This document shows, in pieces, positions 1 through 7,703 of a DNA stretch of 32,463 nt (positions within the stretch are counted from its first letter, which is position 1; the number at the start of each line of letters is the position of its first letter). The translations under genes and the position numbers were made by a program. This stretch comes from a bacterium. GTDB taxonomy: Bacteria; Actinomycetota; Acidimicrobiia; Spongiisociales; Spongiisociaceae. The stretch lies in the NCBI GenBank assembly GCA_028821265.1, contig JAPPGU010000003.1, positions 1-32,463 on the forward strand. The letters run 5' to 3'. A model generated the notes under the pieces. That model searched no databases, was not told the DNA's origin, and saw only the letters and a list, made by a program, of their open reading frames with translations.

Positions 1-1
1 C

Positions 2-109
2 CCCCGACGGGTCCGCTCCCGAATTGATCCCGGTTCCGGTTTCCTCGACGTCGAAAGCAAGAAACCGGTGGTGCTTGTGACTGCCGGGCAGTATGAGGCG
101 CGTTCGTGA
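2..109 (+). CDS. possible 3' end of an upstream gene (partial)
   Basis: Frame 2 is open from the window edge to a TGA at 107-109 and encodes about 35 residues ending in VLVTAGQYEARS. The composition is protein-like, with a hydrophobic VVLVTAG strand, while the other two forward frames stop earlier (25-27 and 78-80). I do not recognise a family and the piece is too short to test, so this is only a candidate tail of a gene that starts before the window. From 110 to 280 I see no gene; a TACACT hexamer at 246-251 is a possible -10 element for the next gene. Confidence 0.25.
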   Translation, partial: PRRVRSRIDPGSGFLDVESKKPVVLVTAGQYEARS

Positions 110-280
110 CATGTTCAACCCCCTTGTACGCACGGGCATTCAGCCGGTGGTACCGGGAACCCTCGTACCGGCAGGGGGTCTGGTGGCGCCCGGTCAGCAA
201 ACGGGGTCCAGGATTCAGGGCACGAGGAATACCGCCGGCCGGTTGTACACTCGCCGCGATCGCGCCGGGGAGCAGGCCGC

Positions 281-1504
281 ATGTTGGAAGATCTGGGTGT
301 CGAGGGGTTCGTGGGGACGCCGTTCCACAAGCGGACGGCAGCAGCCGTCGAGACATCTTCCTGGTTTCCCTGGCCCCCGTACATCGTGCCCGACATCTAT
401 ACCGACTTCAGGGAGGAGCTGGCGGCGATGCGAACGGCCGCCACCCTCAACGAGATGTCTCCCCTGTCGAAGACCCGCATCGGCGGCCCCGATGCTCCCC
501 GGCTGGCGAACCGGATCCTCCCCCGGAACGCTCTCACCCAGGAGGTGGGCCAGGTCCTCTACTCGCCGTGGTGCAACGAGGAGGGAAGGATGGTCGCGGA
601 TGGCCTCGTCTTCCGCTTCGGCGCAGAGGACTACGTGTTCGTGGCCGGGCCTCAGGAACAGTGGTTCAAGATGAACGCCGCCGGGCTCGACGTCGAGGTC
701 GAGGACATCAGCCAGTCGATCGGCATCCTCGCCCTCCAGGGACCCGAGTCAACCGAGGTTCTGGAGCGTGCCACCGGCCGGGACTGGTCCTCCCTGGGGT
801 TCTCCCGGATGGCAAAGACGGAAATAGGCGGAGCGATCGTGGATGTGAGCCGCCAGGGCTTCACGGGCGAGGTCGGCTACGAGCTATGGGTGTCGCCGGA
901 GGGCGCCTGCCCGATGTGGGACGCGCTGATGGATGCAGGCGGGAAATACGGGCTTAGGCCCGCCGGGGAGTATGCCATCGACATCGCCCGGGTGGAGGCC
1001 GGCCTCCTGATCATCGGCGCCGACTACATGGGGGCCGGACCAGATCCGACCCCGCCTGTCGACGACCCTACCCAGATGCGCGAATGCTCCCCGTTCGAGC
1101 TTCGATTGGGTCGCTTCATCGACTTCGACAAGCCGGACTTCGTGGGGCGGCAAGCCCTCCTGGACGAGCAGGCCGCCGGGGGCGCCCCTCGACGGATGGT
1201 CGGGCTCAGCATCGACTGGCGGGCGATGCTGGAGTATCAACTCGAGCAGGGCGAGTTCGTGCAGATGTTTCCCCGGGTGCATGACATGCCGCTACCGGTC
1301 ATCGACTCGGTCCGGCGGGTGGGATATGCCACGAGCGTCACCTGGGGACCGTCGGTAGGGACGCTCATCGGCCTCGGCCACATCGACAGGGAATCGGCAG
1401 GCCTGGGAGCCCAACACACCGTGCTGTGGTCGGCCAACGGTCAGACGGTCGAGATCGCGGCCGAGGTCGTCCCCTTACCGTTCAGACCGCACCGGCGCGC
1501 CTGA
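281..1504 (+). CDS. GcvT-like aminomethyltransferase family protein
   Basis: A 407-residue protein of the glycine-cleavage T-protein fold, which binds tetrahydrofolate and moves one-carbon units from an amine or methyl donor. Family landmarks in order are an N-terminal half with the SPWCNEEGRMVADGLVF segment (residues 95-111, carrying the conserved folate-site Asp at 108), ALQGPES at 151-157, VSRQGFTGEVGYELWV at 189-204, and the C-terminal barrel with SPFELRLGRFIDFDK. The length fits GcvT and DmdA relatives. No GcvP, GcvH or GcvL genes are nearby, so a role in the standard glycine cleavage complex is unlikely; demethylation of a small methylated amine or sulfonium compound is more probable, which is inference. 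The ATG is preceded by GGGGAGCAGG with good spacing. It heads a run of + strand genes. Confidence 0.85.
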   Translation: MLEDLGVEGFVGTPFHKRTAAAVETSSWFPWPPYIVPDIYTDFREELAAMRTAATLNEMSPLSKTRIGGPDAPRLANRILPRNALTQEVGQVLYSPWCNEEGRMVADGLVFRFGAEDYVFVAGPQEQWFKMNAAGLDVEVEDISQSIGILALQGPESTEVLERATGRDWSSLGFSRMAKTEIGGAIVDVSRQGFTGEVGYELWVSPEGACPMWDALMDAGGKYGLRPAGEYAIDIARVEAGLLIIGADYMGAGPDPTPPVDDPTQMRECSPFELRLGRFIDFDKPDFVGRQALLDEQAAGGAPRRMVGLSIDWRAMLEYQLEQGEFVQMFPRVHDMPLPVIDSVRRVGYATSVTWGPSVGTLIGLGHIDRESAGLGAQHTVLWSANGQTVEIAAEVVPLPFRPHRRA

Positions 1505-1627
1505 TGGGCGGGCGAACCGGAGTGCCTGGTGGAGGCGGTTTCCGGGACCGGATGAAGCGTTGTGGGGCCGACGGGGTTTGATTCCCTCAGGACTTGTAGC
1601 TGTGGCTCCCCAAGCGAGAGTGCTGCT

Positions 1628-2161
1628 GTGAGCGTCGTGATCTCGAGAAGCACCGCGGAGTTGGGCCCGTCGGAGGCCGCCCGTATCAGGACCCTCCTCG
1701 ACGGGGCATTCGAGGGCAGGTTCACGGATGCGCTCTGGGGCCAGGCGCTCGGAGGAGTGCACTTCTTCGTCGAAGAGGATGGCGTCCCGATCTCCCATGC
1801 TTCGGTCGTTCCCCGCGTCCTGGCCGTTCGGGACCGTGAGATCAGCACCGGGTACGTCGAAGCGGTCGGCACGCGGCATCGCGATCGGCGTAAGGGCCTG
1901 GCCCGGAGCGTTCTCACCGCGGCCCAGCGTCACATCGAGGACACGTACGAGCTCGGAGCCCTACATTCGGAGCTGCCCACCTTCTACGAGCACCTCGGGT
2001 GGGAGCGCTGGCGCGGCCCCACGTTCGTGCGGACGGCTTCTGGTCCGAGGAGGACTCGAACGGACGACGGGTGCATCCACATCTGGCGCGTCGAGGCCGG
2101 GGCCGCCGTGGACCTCGATGATCCGATCAGCTGCGAGTGGCGTCCCGGCTTCGTCTGGTAG
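1628..2161 (+). CDS. AAC(2')-I-like aminoglycoside 2'-N-acetyltransferase
   Basis: A 177-residue GNAT-fold acyltransferase. From memory of the family, the sequence follows AAC(2')-I enzymes along nearly its full length: GRFTDALWGQALGGVHFFVE (residues 30-49), HASVVPR at 57-63, TGYVEAVGTRH at 74-84, the acetyl-CoA loop RRKGLA at 87-92, YELGALH, FYEHLGWERWRGPT, and a C-terminus CEWRPGFVW like the family's DWR-G-VW tail. These enzymes acetylate the 2' amine of aminoglycosides using acetyl-CoA, and mycobacterial members are chromosomal with additional cell-wall roles. An ATG at 1562 is in frame, but it would add 22 residues unlike the family, so I chose GTG 1628, preceded by a weak GCGAGAG. Other GNAT substrates are possible. 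The next gene begins 37 bases after its stop. Confidence 0.75.
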   Translation: MSVVISRSTAELGPSEAARIRTLLDGAFEGRFTDALWGQALGGVHFFVEEDGVPISHASVVPRVLAVRDREISTGYVEAVGTRHRDRRKGLARSVLTAAQRHIEDTYELGALHSELPTFYEHLGWERWRGPTFVRTASGPRRTRTDDGCIHIWRVEAGAAVDLDDPISCEWRPGFVW

Positions 2162-2198
2162 AGGAGCGCGGGAGCCGCCGGGGCTAGGGTTCGAGCCG

Positions 2199-3125
2199 AT
2201 GGATGATCGACCTGCGCCTCAGGCACCTCGTTTCGGGGTCGTCGTGCCGTCCAGCGGGGACCTCGCCGAGCCGGAATCCATGGTCGCCGTCGCCCGCCGG
2301 GCGGACGAGCTCGGGTTCGACTCGATCTGGGCGATCGACCACATCGTCATCCCGGCCTCAGGCGTTTACGTATTCGGCGAGGACGTCTACGACCAGTTGG
2401 TGGTGCTCGCCCACCTGGCAGCGGTCACCGAGCGGGTCCGGCTGGGCACGAGCGTCATGGTGGTGCCCTACCGCCACCCCATCGTCGCGGCCAAGATGCT
2501 CGCCACCATCGACGCGTTGTCCGGCGGGAGGCTGATCCTCGGAGTGGGGTCGGGGTGGCTCGAGGAGGAGTTCGATGCGCTCGGCGCCGACTACCCATCC
2601 CGCGGTGCGGTGACGGATGAGGCGCTGGACACCTTCGTCAGCCTGTGGACGCGCCGCGACGAACGCCGTTCGGCAAGGTTCGAGAAGATCCGGTTCGCGC
2701 CGACGCCTGCCCAGGATCCCCATCCCCCCATCCTCATCGGCGGCAACAGCCGCCGCGCCATCCGGCGGGCGGTGGAATTGGGTCAGGGCTGGCACCCCAC
2801 GACGGTTCTCAGCGAGGCTAAGTTAGTCGGCCTCGTCGACCATCTCCGGACGAGTTGGGAGGCGGCGGGACGCCGGGGGGAGCCCGAGATTGCGCTGGGG
2901 ATCCCCGTTCTCGTCACGGAGACGCCGCCGGATCCCGAGGAGACGTGGCTGGGCGCACGGATGGTGGCGGGATCGCCCGAGGAGATCGTTGCCGAGCTTC
3001 GGAAGCTCGCCGAGTTCGTGACGCATTTCGTCATCCACGTGGTGGCTCGCAACCACGAGGAGTTGTTCGCCCAACTCGAGTTGATAGCCCGGGACGTCCT
3101 TCCAGGTGGTCGGCTACGCTCGTGA
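2199..3125 (+). CDS. LLM-class F420-dependent oxidoreductase
   Basis: A 308-residue TIM-barrel flavin/F420 oxidoreductase of the luciferase-like monooxygenase superfamily. Landmarks are the FGVVVPSSG first strand, the ARRADELGFDSIWAIDH helix-strand (about residues 30-46), LGTSVMVVPYRHP, the LSGGRLILGVGSGWLEEEF cofactor region, and PPILIGGNSRRAIRRAVELG. These features are typical of actinobacterial F420H2-using members, which perform hydride transfer on varied substrates; the substrate cannot be read here. The frame stays open well upstream through the preceding gene, but similarity starts only at ATG 2199, 37 bases after the acetyltransferase stop. No strong ribosome site is visible. It is probably cotranscribed with the decarboxylase gene, 29 bases downstream. 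Confidence 0.85.
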   Translation: MDDRPAPQAPRFGVVVPSSGDLAEPESMVAVARRADELGFDSIWAIDHIVIPASGVYVFGEDVYDQLVVLAHLAAVTERVRLGTSVMVVPYRHPIVAAKMLATIDALSGGRLILGVGSGWLEEEFDALGADYPSRGAVTDEALDTFVSLWTRRDERRSARFEKIRFAPTPAQDPHPPILIGGNSRRAIRRAVELGQGWHPTTVLSEAKLVGLVDHLRTSWEAAGRRGEPEIALGIPVLVTETPPDPEETWLGARMVAGSPEEIVAELRKLAEFVTHFVIHVVARNHEELFAQLELIARDVLPGGRLRS

Positions 3126-3154
3126 ACCGGCGCGGTGAGAGGAGGAGAGGACCG

Positions 3155-4537
3155 ATGGCTCGGGACTTCGTTCGTGCTTTCAACGAGAACATCGGCGTGA
3201 ACACCTCGGGTCGGCTCCAGGTCGAGGACGTGGACGCCACCGAGCTCGCCGAGAGGTTTGGAACGCCCCTCTACGTCATCTCGGAGAACCAGATTCATGC
3301 CAACGTCAAGAAGTGGCACGATGCGTTCGCGTCGGGATACCCCCGGTCCGAGATCCTCTTCGCCACCAAGGCCAACAACAACCTCAGCGTGAGGCGCATC
3401 TTCACCCTGGCCGGAGCCGGCGGAGACGCCTTCGGTCCGGGTGAGCTGTACCTGACGCTGCTAGCCGGTACCGATCCCGATCAAGTCGTTCTCAACGGAT
3501 TCAACAAGCGGGATGAGGAGATCCGGATGGCCATCGAGGCCGGCGTCGCCATCCACCTCGATGCACCCGACGAACTCGATGACGTGATCCGGGTGGCTCG
3601 CGACGTCGGGATGAGAGCGCGCATCGGGATGCGGACCAGGTTGTTGTTGCACGACCTCGACGACATGGAGGCGGACTGGCCGCCCGGGATCAAGATCGGA
3701 CCCGGCGTTCGCGAGATCAACAAGTTCGGGATCGCCCTCGACGATCTAGAGACGGTGTGCGAGCACGCTCTCCGTGCCCCCGAAGTCGAGCTCGTCGGGT
3801 TCCATCACCACGTCGGTCGCTGGGCGCCCGACCTGCGGGTCCACGAGGCGGTCGTGAAGGACCAGATGGAGGCCGCCGGAGCACTCAAGGACCGGTTCGG
3901 ATGGGTGCCCGAATACTTCGACTTCGGCGGCGGGTTCGCGTGGGGAAGGCCGGAGGGTCACGGACCGATGGGATTCGACCGCGGCTCTCCGACCGCAGAT
4001 GAGTTCGCCGAGGTGATGACCGCGCACTTCCGCGACGGACTCGACGCCCACGGCCTCGGCGAGCCCCGGCTGATGGTCGAGCCCGGACGCGGGATCTCGT
4101 CCGACATAGGCATCCTCGTTTCCCGTGTCGGCATGAGGAAGTCGTTCTCCGACGTGGGCCAGACCTGGATCGGACTCGACGCGAGCGAGAACCACCTGCT
4201 CAACATCCTGTCGGGCGGCTTCTACTACCACCCGGTCGTGACGGACCGGGTCAACGAGACCCCCACCGAGACGGTCAACCTGGGGGATCCGCTGTGCTGG
4301 TTCGGCAACCTCGCCCTCAACGTCCAGCTTCCACACGTGGAGCGCGGCGACGTCGTGGCCTTCCTGGACACCGGCGCCTACTGCGAGAGCAAGAGCCTGC
4401 AGTTCAACTCGATGCCCCGTCCGGCAACCGTGCTGGTCTCGGGTTCGAAGACCGAAATCATCACCGAGCGGGAGGTGCTCCAGGACGTCACGAGGCGCTT
4501 CCGCCTGCCTGCCCGGCTGATGCCCGGGCCGACCTAG
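3155..4537 (+). CDS. PLP-dependent decarboxylase, diaminopimelate/ornithine decarboxylase-like (fold type III)
   Basis: A 460-residue alanine-racemase-fold decarboxylase. The PLP lysine is K72 in FATKANNN. Other family marks are GFHHHVGRW (216-223), the phosphate loop DFGGGF (256-261), EPGRGIS (309-315), LGDPLCWFG (377-384) with the specificity-helix Cys at 381, and GAYC (407-410) near the C-terminal catalytic loop. It resembles diaminopimelate decarboxylase (meso-DAP to lysine), but HHH in place of the usual H-x-H-I-G and the Cys at 410 suggest a side-branch enzyme acting on another basic amino acid. Its position beside a solute-binding protein and amidohydrolases, rather than lysine genes, supports a catabolic or specialised role (inference). 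The start is fixed by a strong GGAGGAGAGG at 3141-3150. The frame is open upstream, but that part is a shadow of the LLM gene. Confidence 0.85.
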   Translation: MARDFVRAFNENIGVNTSGRLQVEDVDATELAERFGTPLYVISENQIHANVKKWHDAFASGYPRSEILFATKANNNLSVRRIFTLAGAGGDAFGPGELYLTLLAGTDPDQVVLNGFNKRDEEIRMAIEAGVAIHLDAPDELDDVIRVARDVGMRARIGMRTRLLLHDLDDMEADWPPGIKIGPGVREINKFGIALDDLETVCEHALRAPEVELVGFHHHVGRWAPDLRVHEAVVKDQMEAAGALKDRFGWVPEYFDFGGGFAWGRPEGHGPMGFDRGSPTADEFAEVMTAHFRDGLDAHGLGEPRLMVEPGRGISSDIGILVSRVGMRKSFSDVGQTWIGLDASENHLLNILSGGFYYHPVVTDRVNETPTETVNLGDPLCWFGNLALNVQLPHVERGDVVAFLDTGAYCESKSLQFNSMPRPATVLVSGSKTEIITEREVLQDVTRRFRLPARLMPGPT

Positions 4538-4606
4538 CCCGCCGATGGCATCGCCGAGCCGAGCACGGCCTGACAACCGCCCATCATGCGATGAAAGAGA
4601 GAGCCC

Positions 4607-6154
4607 ATGACCACCAATGGCCCCCGCTCCGAGTTGGTTCTCCACTGGCCCGGTAGTCCGCCGTCCTTCAACCCGTTCTCCAACCTGTCGATGCCGAGCT
4701 GGTTCCCCATCTGGTTCATCTTCGACCAGCTCGTCAACCTCGACGGAGAAGCTCGGGTCGGTCCCCAGCTCGCCGAGAGCTGGGATGTTTCGGACGACGG
4801 GCGCCGATATACCTTTCACCTTCGCCGTGATGTGACCTGGCACGACGGCGCACCCTTCAGCGCGGAGGACGTCGCCTTCACGTACACGATGCTCGTCGAT
4901 CCCAGATCGACGAGCAGATACCAGTCCCTGGCGCTTCCGATCAAGGGCGCCGAGGCGTACGCCGCGGGAGACGCGGCGACGGTCGAGGGCATAAGCGTGG
5001 TCGACGAGTACACGGTCGTTATGGAGCTCGCCGAGCCGCACTTCGGTTTCCTCGCGACCATGGCCTTCCCGATCGTCCCGAAGCACATCCTTGAGAACGT
5101 CGCCACGGGCGAACGGGTCGAGGACACGGACTGGTCCCTCCGCTCACCCGTCGGGACCGGACCCTTCCGGATCTCCTCGTACGAGCCCGGGGGCGACGCC
5201 GTCTTCGTAGCCAACGAGGCCTATTGGGGCGGGAACCCGAATCTGGACGGGCTGCGGCTTCGCAGGCTCGACGACGAGGCCGCTCTTGTGGCGTTCGCTG
5301 CCGGGGACATCGACGTCATGTTCATCGACGCACTCGATGCCGACCGGGTGAGAGAGCGTCCGGGTGCCAGGGTCGAGGCGTTCCGGACATGCGAATGGCG
5401 GACGATCATCTTCAACCACAGCCATCCGGCGCTGGGCGACCGGAGGGTGCGCGAAGCGGTCGTCCGCGCCCTCGACCGCGAGGCCATCGTCCGCGACGTC
5501 TACCAGGGAATGGGCGAGGTGATCGGCTCGCCGCTCATCATGCCCGAGTGGGCGGTGAACCACCGCCTCGACTCGCAATACCCGTACGACCCGGAAGGCG
5601 CCAGGGCGCTGCTCGCCGAGGCCGGGTTCGCCGAGGGTTTCAGGGTCGATCTGGTCACGGGCCCGGGCGCCATCCCGGCCCGTCACAATGCTCCGTTCCT
5701 GGGGGAGGTCCAGCGTTACCTCGCCGACATCGGCATAGACCTCGTGCTCAACATCAAGCCGATCGTGGAGTACGTAGAGGACTACGAGAACTCCCGCTTC
5801 GACGTGTACACCTGCTGCGGTGCTTCCGGTCCCGACCCGGACTTCACCGCGATCTACTTCCACTCGTCGTCGATGCCGCCGAAGGGCTCCAACGGCGCTC
5901 GCTATGTCAGCGCGGAAGCGGACGAGCTGCTGCTACGCGGCCGGGCGACCGCCGATCCCGAGGAGCGAGCCGCCGTGTATCACCGCTACGCCGAGGTGCT
6001 GACCCACGACCTGCCGTGGGCAGCGCTGTGGCACGAGAACCGGGTCCTGGCCCTGGCCGAGGGCGTCGGCGGGGACTTCACAGAACTGGGCATGTCGTGG
6101 CTGCCCGGGACGATTCCGGGATCGTGGCAATGGACCAAGAACGGAGCCGGCTAG
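4607..6154 (+). CDS. ABC-type oligopeptide/nickel-family solute-binding protein (SBP_bac_5) without export signal
   Basis: A 515-residue family 5 extracellular solute-binding protein. It starts directly with the mature fold: SPPSFNPFSN, then VGPQLAESWDVSDDGRRYTF (the conserved LAESW motif), LRRDVTWHDGAPFSAEDVAF, VGTGPFRISSYEPG, FNHSHPALGDRRVREAVVRA and YDPEGARALLAEAGF, ending with the usual late YAEVLTHDLPWAALWHE block. Such proteins deliver peptides, metals or opine-like ligands to an ABC importer. The N-terminus MTTNGPRSELVLHW has neither signal peptide, Tat motif nor lipobox Cys. An in-frame TGA at 4592-4594 excludes an upstream start, and GAAAGAGAGAG precedes the ATG. No permease or ATPase gene is in the window. 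Its TAG shares bases with the stop of the convergent gene. Confidence 0.85.
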   Translation: MTTNGPRSELVLHWPGSPPSFNPFSNLSMPSWFPIWFIFDQLVNLDGEARVGPQLAESWDVSDDGRRYTFHLRRDVTWHDGAPFSAEDVAFTYTMLVDPRSTSRYQSLALPIKGAEAYAAGDAATVEGISVVDEYTVVMELAEPHFGFLATMAFPIVPKHILENVATGERVEDTDWSLRSPVGTGPFRISSYEPGGDAVFVANEAYWGGNPNLDGLRLRRLDDEAALVAFAAGDIDVMFIDALDADRVRERPGARVEAFRTCEWRTIIFNHSHPALGDRRVREAVVRALDREAIVRDVYQGMGEVIGSPLIMPEWAVNHRLDSQYPYDPEGARALLAEAGFAEGFRVDLVTGPGAIPARHNAPFLGEVQRYLADIGIDLVLNIKPIVEYVEDYENSRFDVYTCCGASGPDPDFTAIYFHSSSMPPKGSNGARYVSAEADELLLRGRATADPEERAAVYHRYAEVLTHDLPWAALWHENRVLALAEGVGGDFTELGMSWLPGTIPGSWQWTKNGAG

Positions 6155-7698
6155 CGAGCCCCGTCGTTCCGATCGGCGAGGATTGTCGCCGCGCAGTTGT
6201 AGCCAGGCGCCCCGGTCACCTCGCCGCCGGGATGCGTGCCGGCTCCGCATAGGTACAGCCCGGCGATCGGGCTCCGCCATCCACCCGAGCCCGGGAACGG
6301 TCGTCCGGTGAAGAACTGGCCGGGGAGATGGTCACCGTGATGGATGTCCCCGGCCGGCATGCCCAGCCTGCGCTCCAGGTCGGCCGGCGTGAAGAGGACG
6401 TAATCGACGAGCGCCCTGCGGAAATTGGGCACGTACTCGGTGATCCGATCGATCAGGTCTTCCGCCACGGAGGTGCGGAGATCGCTCCACGTTCCGTTCT
6501 CGGGAACCGGTGGTGCATACAGGACGAGGGCCGACACCGCGTGACCCCCCGGCGGCGCGCTGGCCGGGTCGAACGCAGTGTGCGTTCCCAGTTGGATGAC
6601 GGGGTCCCTCGCCGGTCGGCCGGCGGCACAGTCCTCCCAGGCCGAGATGTAGTGGTCGATCGACCGGGTGATCCTCATGTACGACCCCGCCACCGGATCG
6701 TGGTCGGGGCCCAGGTAGCGTGACAGGTCCATCGGCTCCCGAAGGCCCGCGTGCAGCTTGAGGTAGCCGATCGTGCTCGAGATTTCCTCCACCCTCCCGA
6801 GAAACGACGGGTCCAACGCACCGGGGTCGACGAGCCACGTGTAGGTCGCCCGCGGACTCAGGTTGGACACGACCATGCCGGCGTCGAGACGGCTCCCATC
6901 CCCCAACTCGACCCCGGCCGCTCCCTCATCGTCCACCAGGATGCGTGTCACCGGGGCATCGGTCGTGATCTCCGCCCCTGCCCCGGCCGCCGCCTCGGCC
7001 ATCGCGGAAGCGAGGGCGCCCATGCCGCCGTCCGGAAGCCCGGCCCAATCCGGATCCAGAGGAGCCGAGGCCCAGGCGGCCTCGAGCGGCGATCCGGGCT
7101 GGCGAGGATCGGCAGGCGCCGCGATGTAGGCGCCCTGGACGGCCTCGTCGGCAAAGTGATCCTGCACGAGCGATGCCATGTCTCCCGTCCGAAGGGTGTC
7201 GTACAGGTCGGGATCGCCCAATCGGGCAGACCGAGCACGCAGTTCCGACTCGGAAGGGGGTTCCCGTAACACGAACGGCTCGTAGAGCGCACCCGCCCGC
7301 TCCCACAATGCCGACCAGTCCGTCAGACGGGCCGACGACCCCGCGGCGAAGGACTCGAGATCGGCGGCGGTGCGGCCCAGGTCACTCCACTGTTTGAGAG
7401 CGCGGCCGTCGGGATAGAGCCGCAGCACGGTCGGCTCCGGCATGCGGATGGTGACACGTCCGGCGAGCCCCATGTCCCGGATCACCGGTCGTTGCAGGCC
7501 CCACAGCCGGAACGCGCACGTGGAAAAGCGAAACCCGTCAATGAGTTCTTCGGTGGTTACAGCACCGCCGACGAGGCTGCGCGCTTCGAGGACCTGCACC
7601 CGGAATCCGGCACGCGCCAGGTAGAACGCCGCCACCAACCCGTTGTGCCCGGCCCCCACGATGACGACATCAGTGCCGGTCCTCGTCGAGCCCCTCAC
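6151..7698 (-). CDS. NAD(P)/FAD-dependent oxidoreductase, phytoene desaturase-like
   Basis: A 515-residue flavoprotein of the CrtI / phytoene dehydrogenase-related group (COG1233 type). The dinucleotide-binding motif is VVIVGAGHNG at residues 11-20, with the ribose-binding acidic residue at E38. The second marker is the C-terminal FAD segment IAGLYLCGAGTHPGGEVTGA followed by GYNCAATIL. These enzymes desaturate or oxidise hydrophobic or amine substrates; here no carotenoid genes are near, so amine or ring oxidation in a catabolic cluster is likelier (inference). The frame is open far upstream, but that part is the shadow of the amidohydrolase gene. GTG 7698 is the only sensible start, 5 bases after the upstream stop. 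It is the last gene of the four-gene minus-strand operon and converges on the solute-binding-protein gene. Confidence 0.85.
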   Translation of the reverse strand: MRGSTRTGTDVVIVGAGHNGLVAAFYLARAGFRVQVLEARSLVGGAVTTEELIDGFRFSTCAFRLWGLQRPVIRDMGLAGRVTIRMPEPTVLRLYPDGRALKQWSDLGRTAADLESFAAGSSARLTDWSALWERAGALYEPFVLREPPSESELRARSARLGDPDLYDTLRTGDMASLVQDHFADEAVQGAYIAAPADPRQPGSPLEAAWASAPLDPDWAGLPDGGMGALASAMAEAAAGAGAEITTDAPVTRILVDDEGAAGVELGDGSRLDAGMVVSNLSPRATYTWLVDPGALDPSFLGRVEEISSTIGYLKLHAGLREPMDLSRYLGPDHDPVAGSYMRITRSIDHYISAWEDCAAGRPARDPVIQLGTHTAFDPASAPPGGHAVSALVLYAPPVPENGTWSDLRTSVAEDLIDRITEYVPNFRRALVDYVLFTPADLERRLGMPAGDIHHGDHLPGQFFTGRPFPGSGGWRSPIAGLYLCGAGTHPGGEVTGAPGYNCAATILADRNDGAR

Positions 7699-7703
7699 GG
7701 GCT

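Noticed and set aside
1728-2198. Upstream extension of the LLM oxidoreductase frame
   Set aside because: It overlaps the acetyltransferase gene in another frame and is serine/arginine-rich noise; the barrel begins just after ATG 2199.
2855-3154. Upstream extension of the PLP decarboxylase frame
   Set aside because: It is a shadow of the LLM gene; a strong ribosome site marks ATG 3155.
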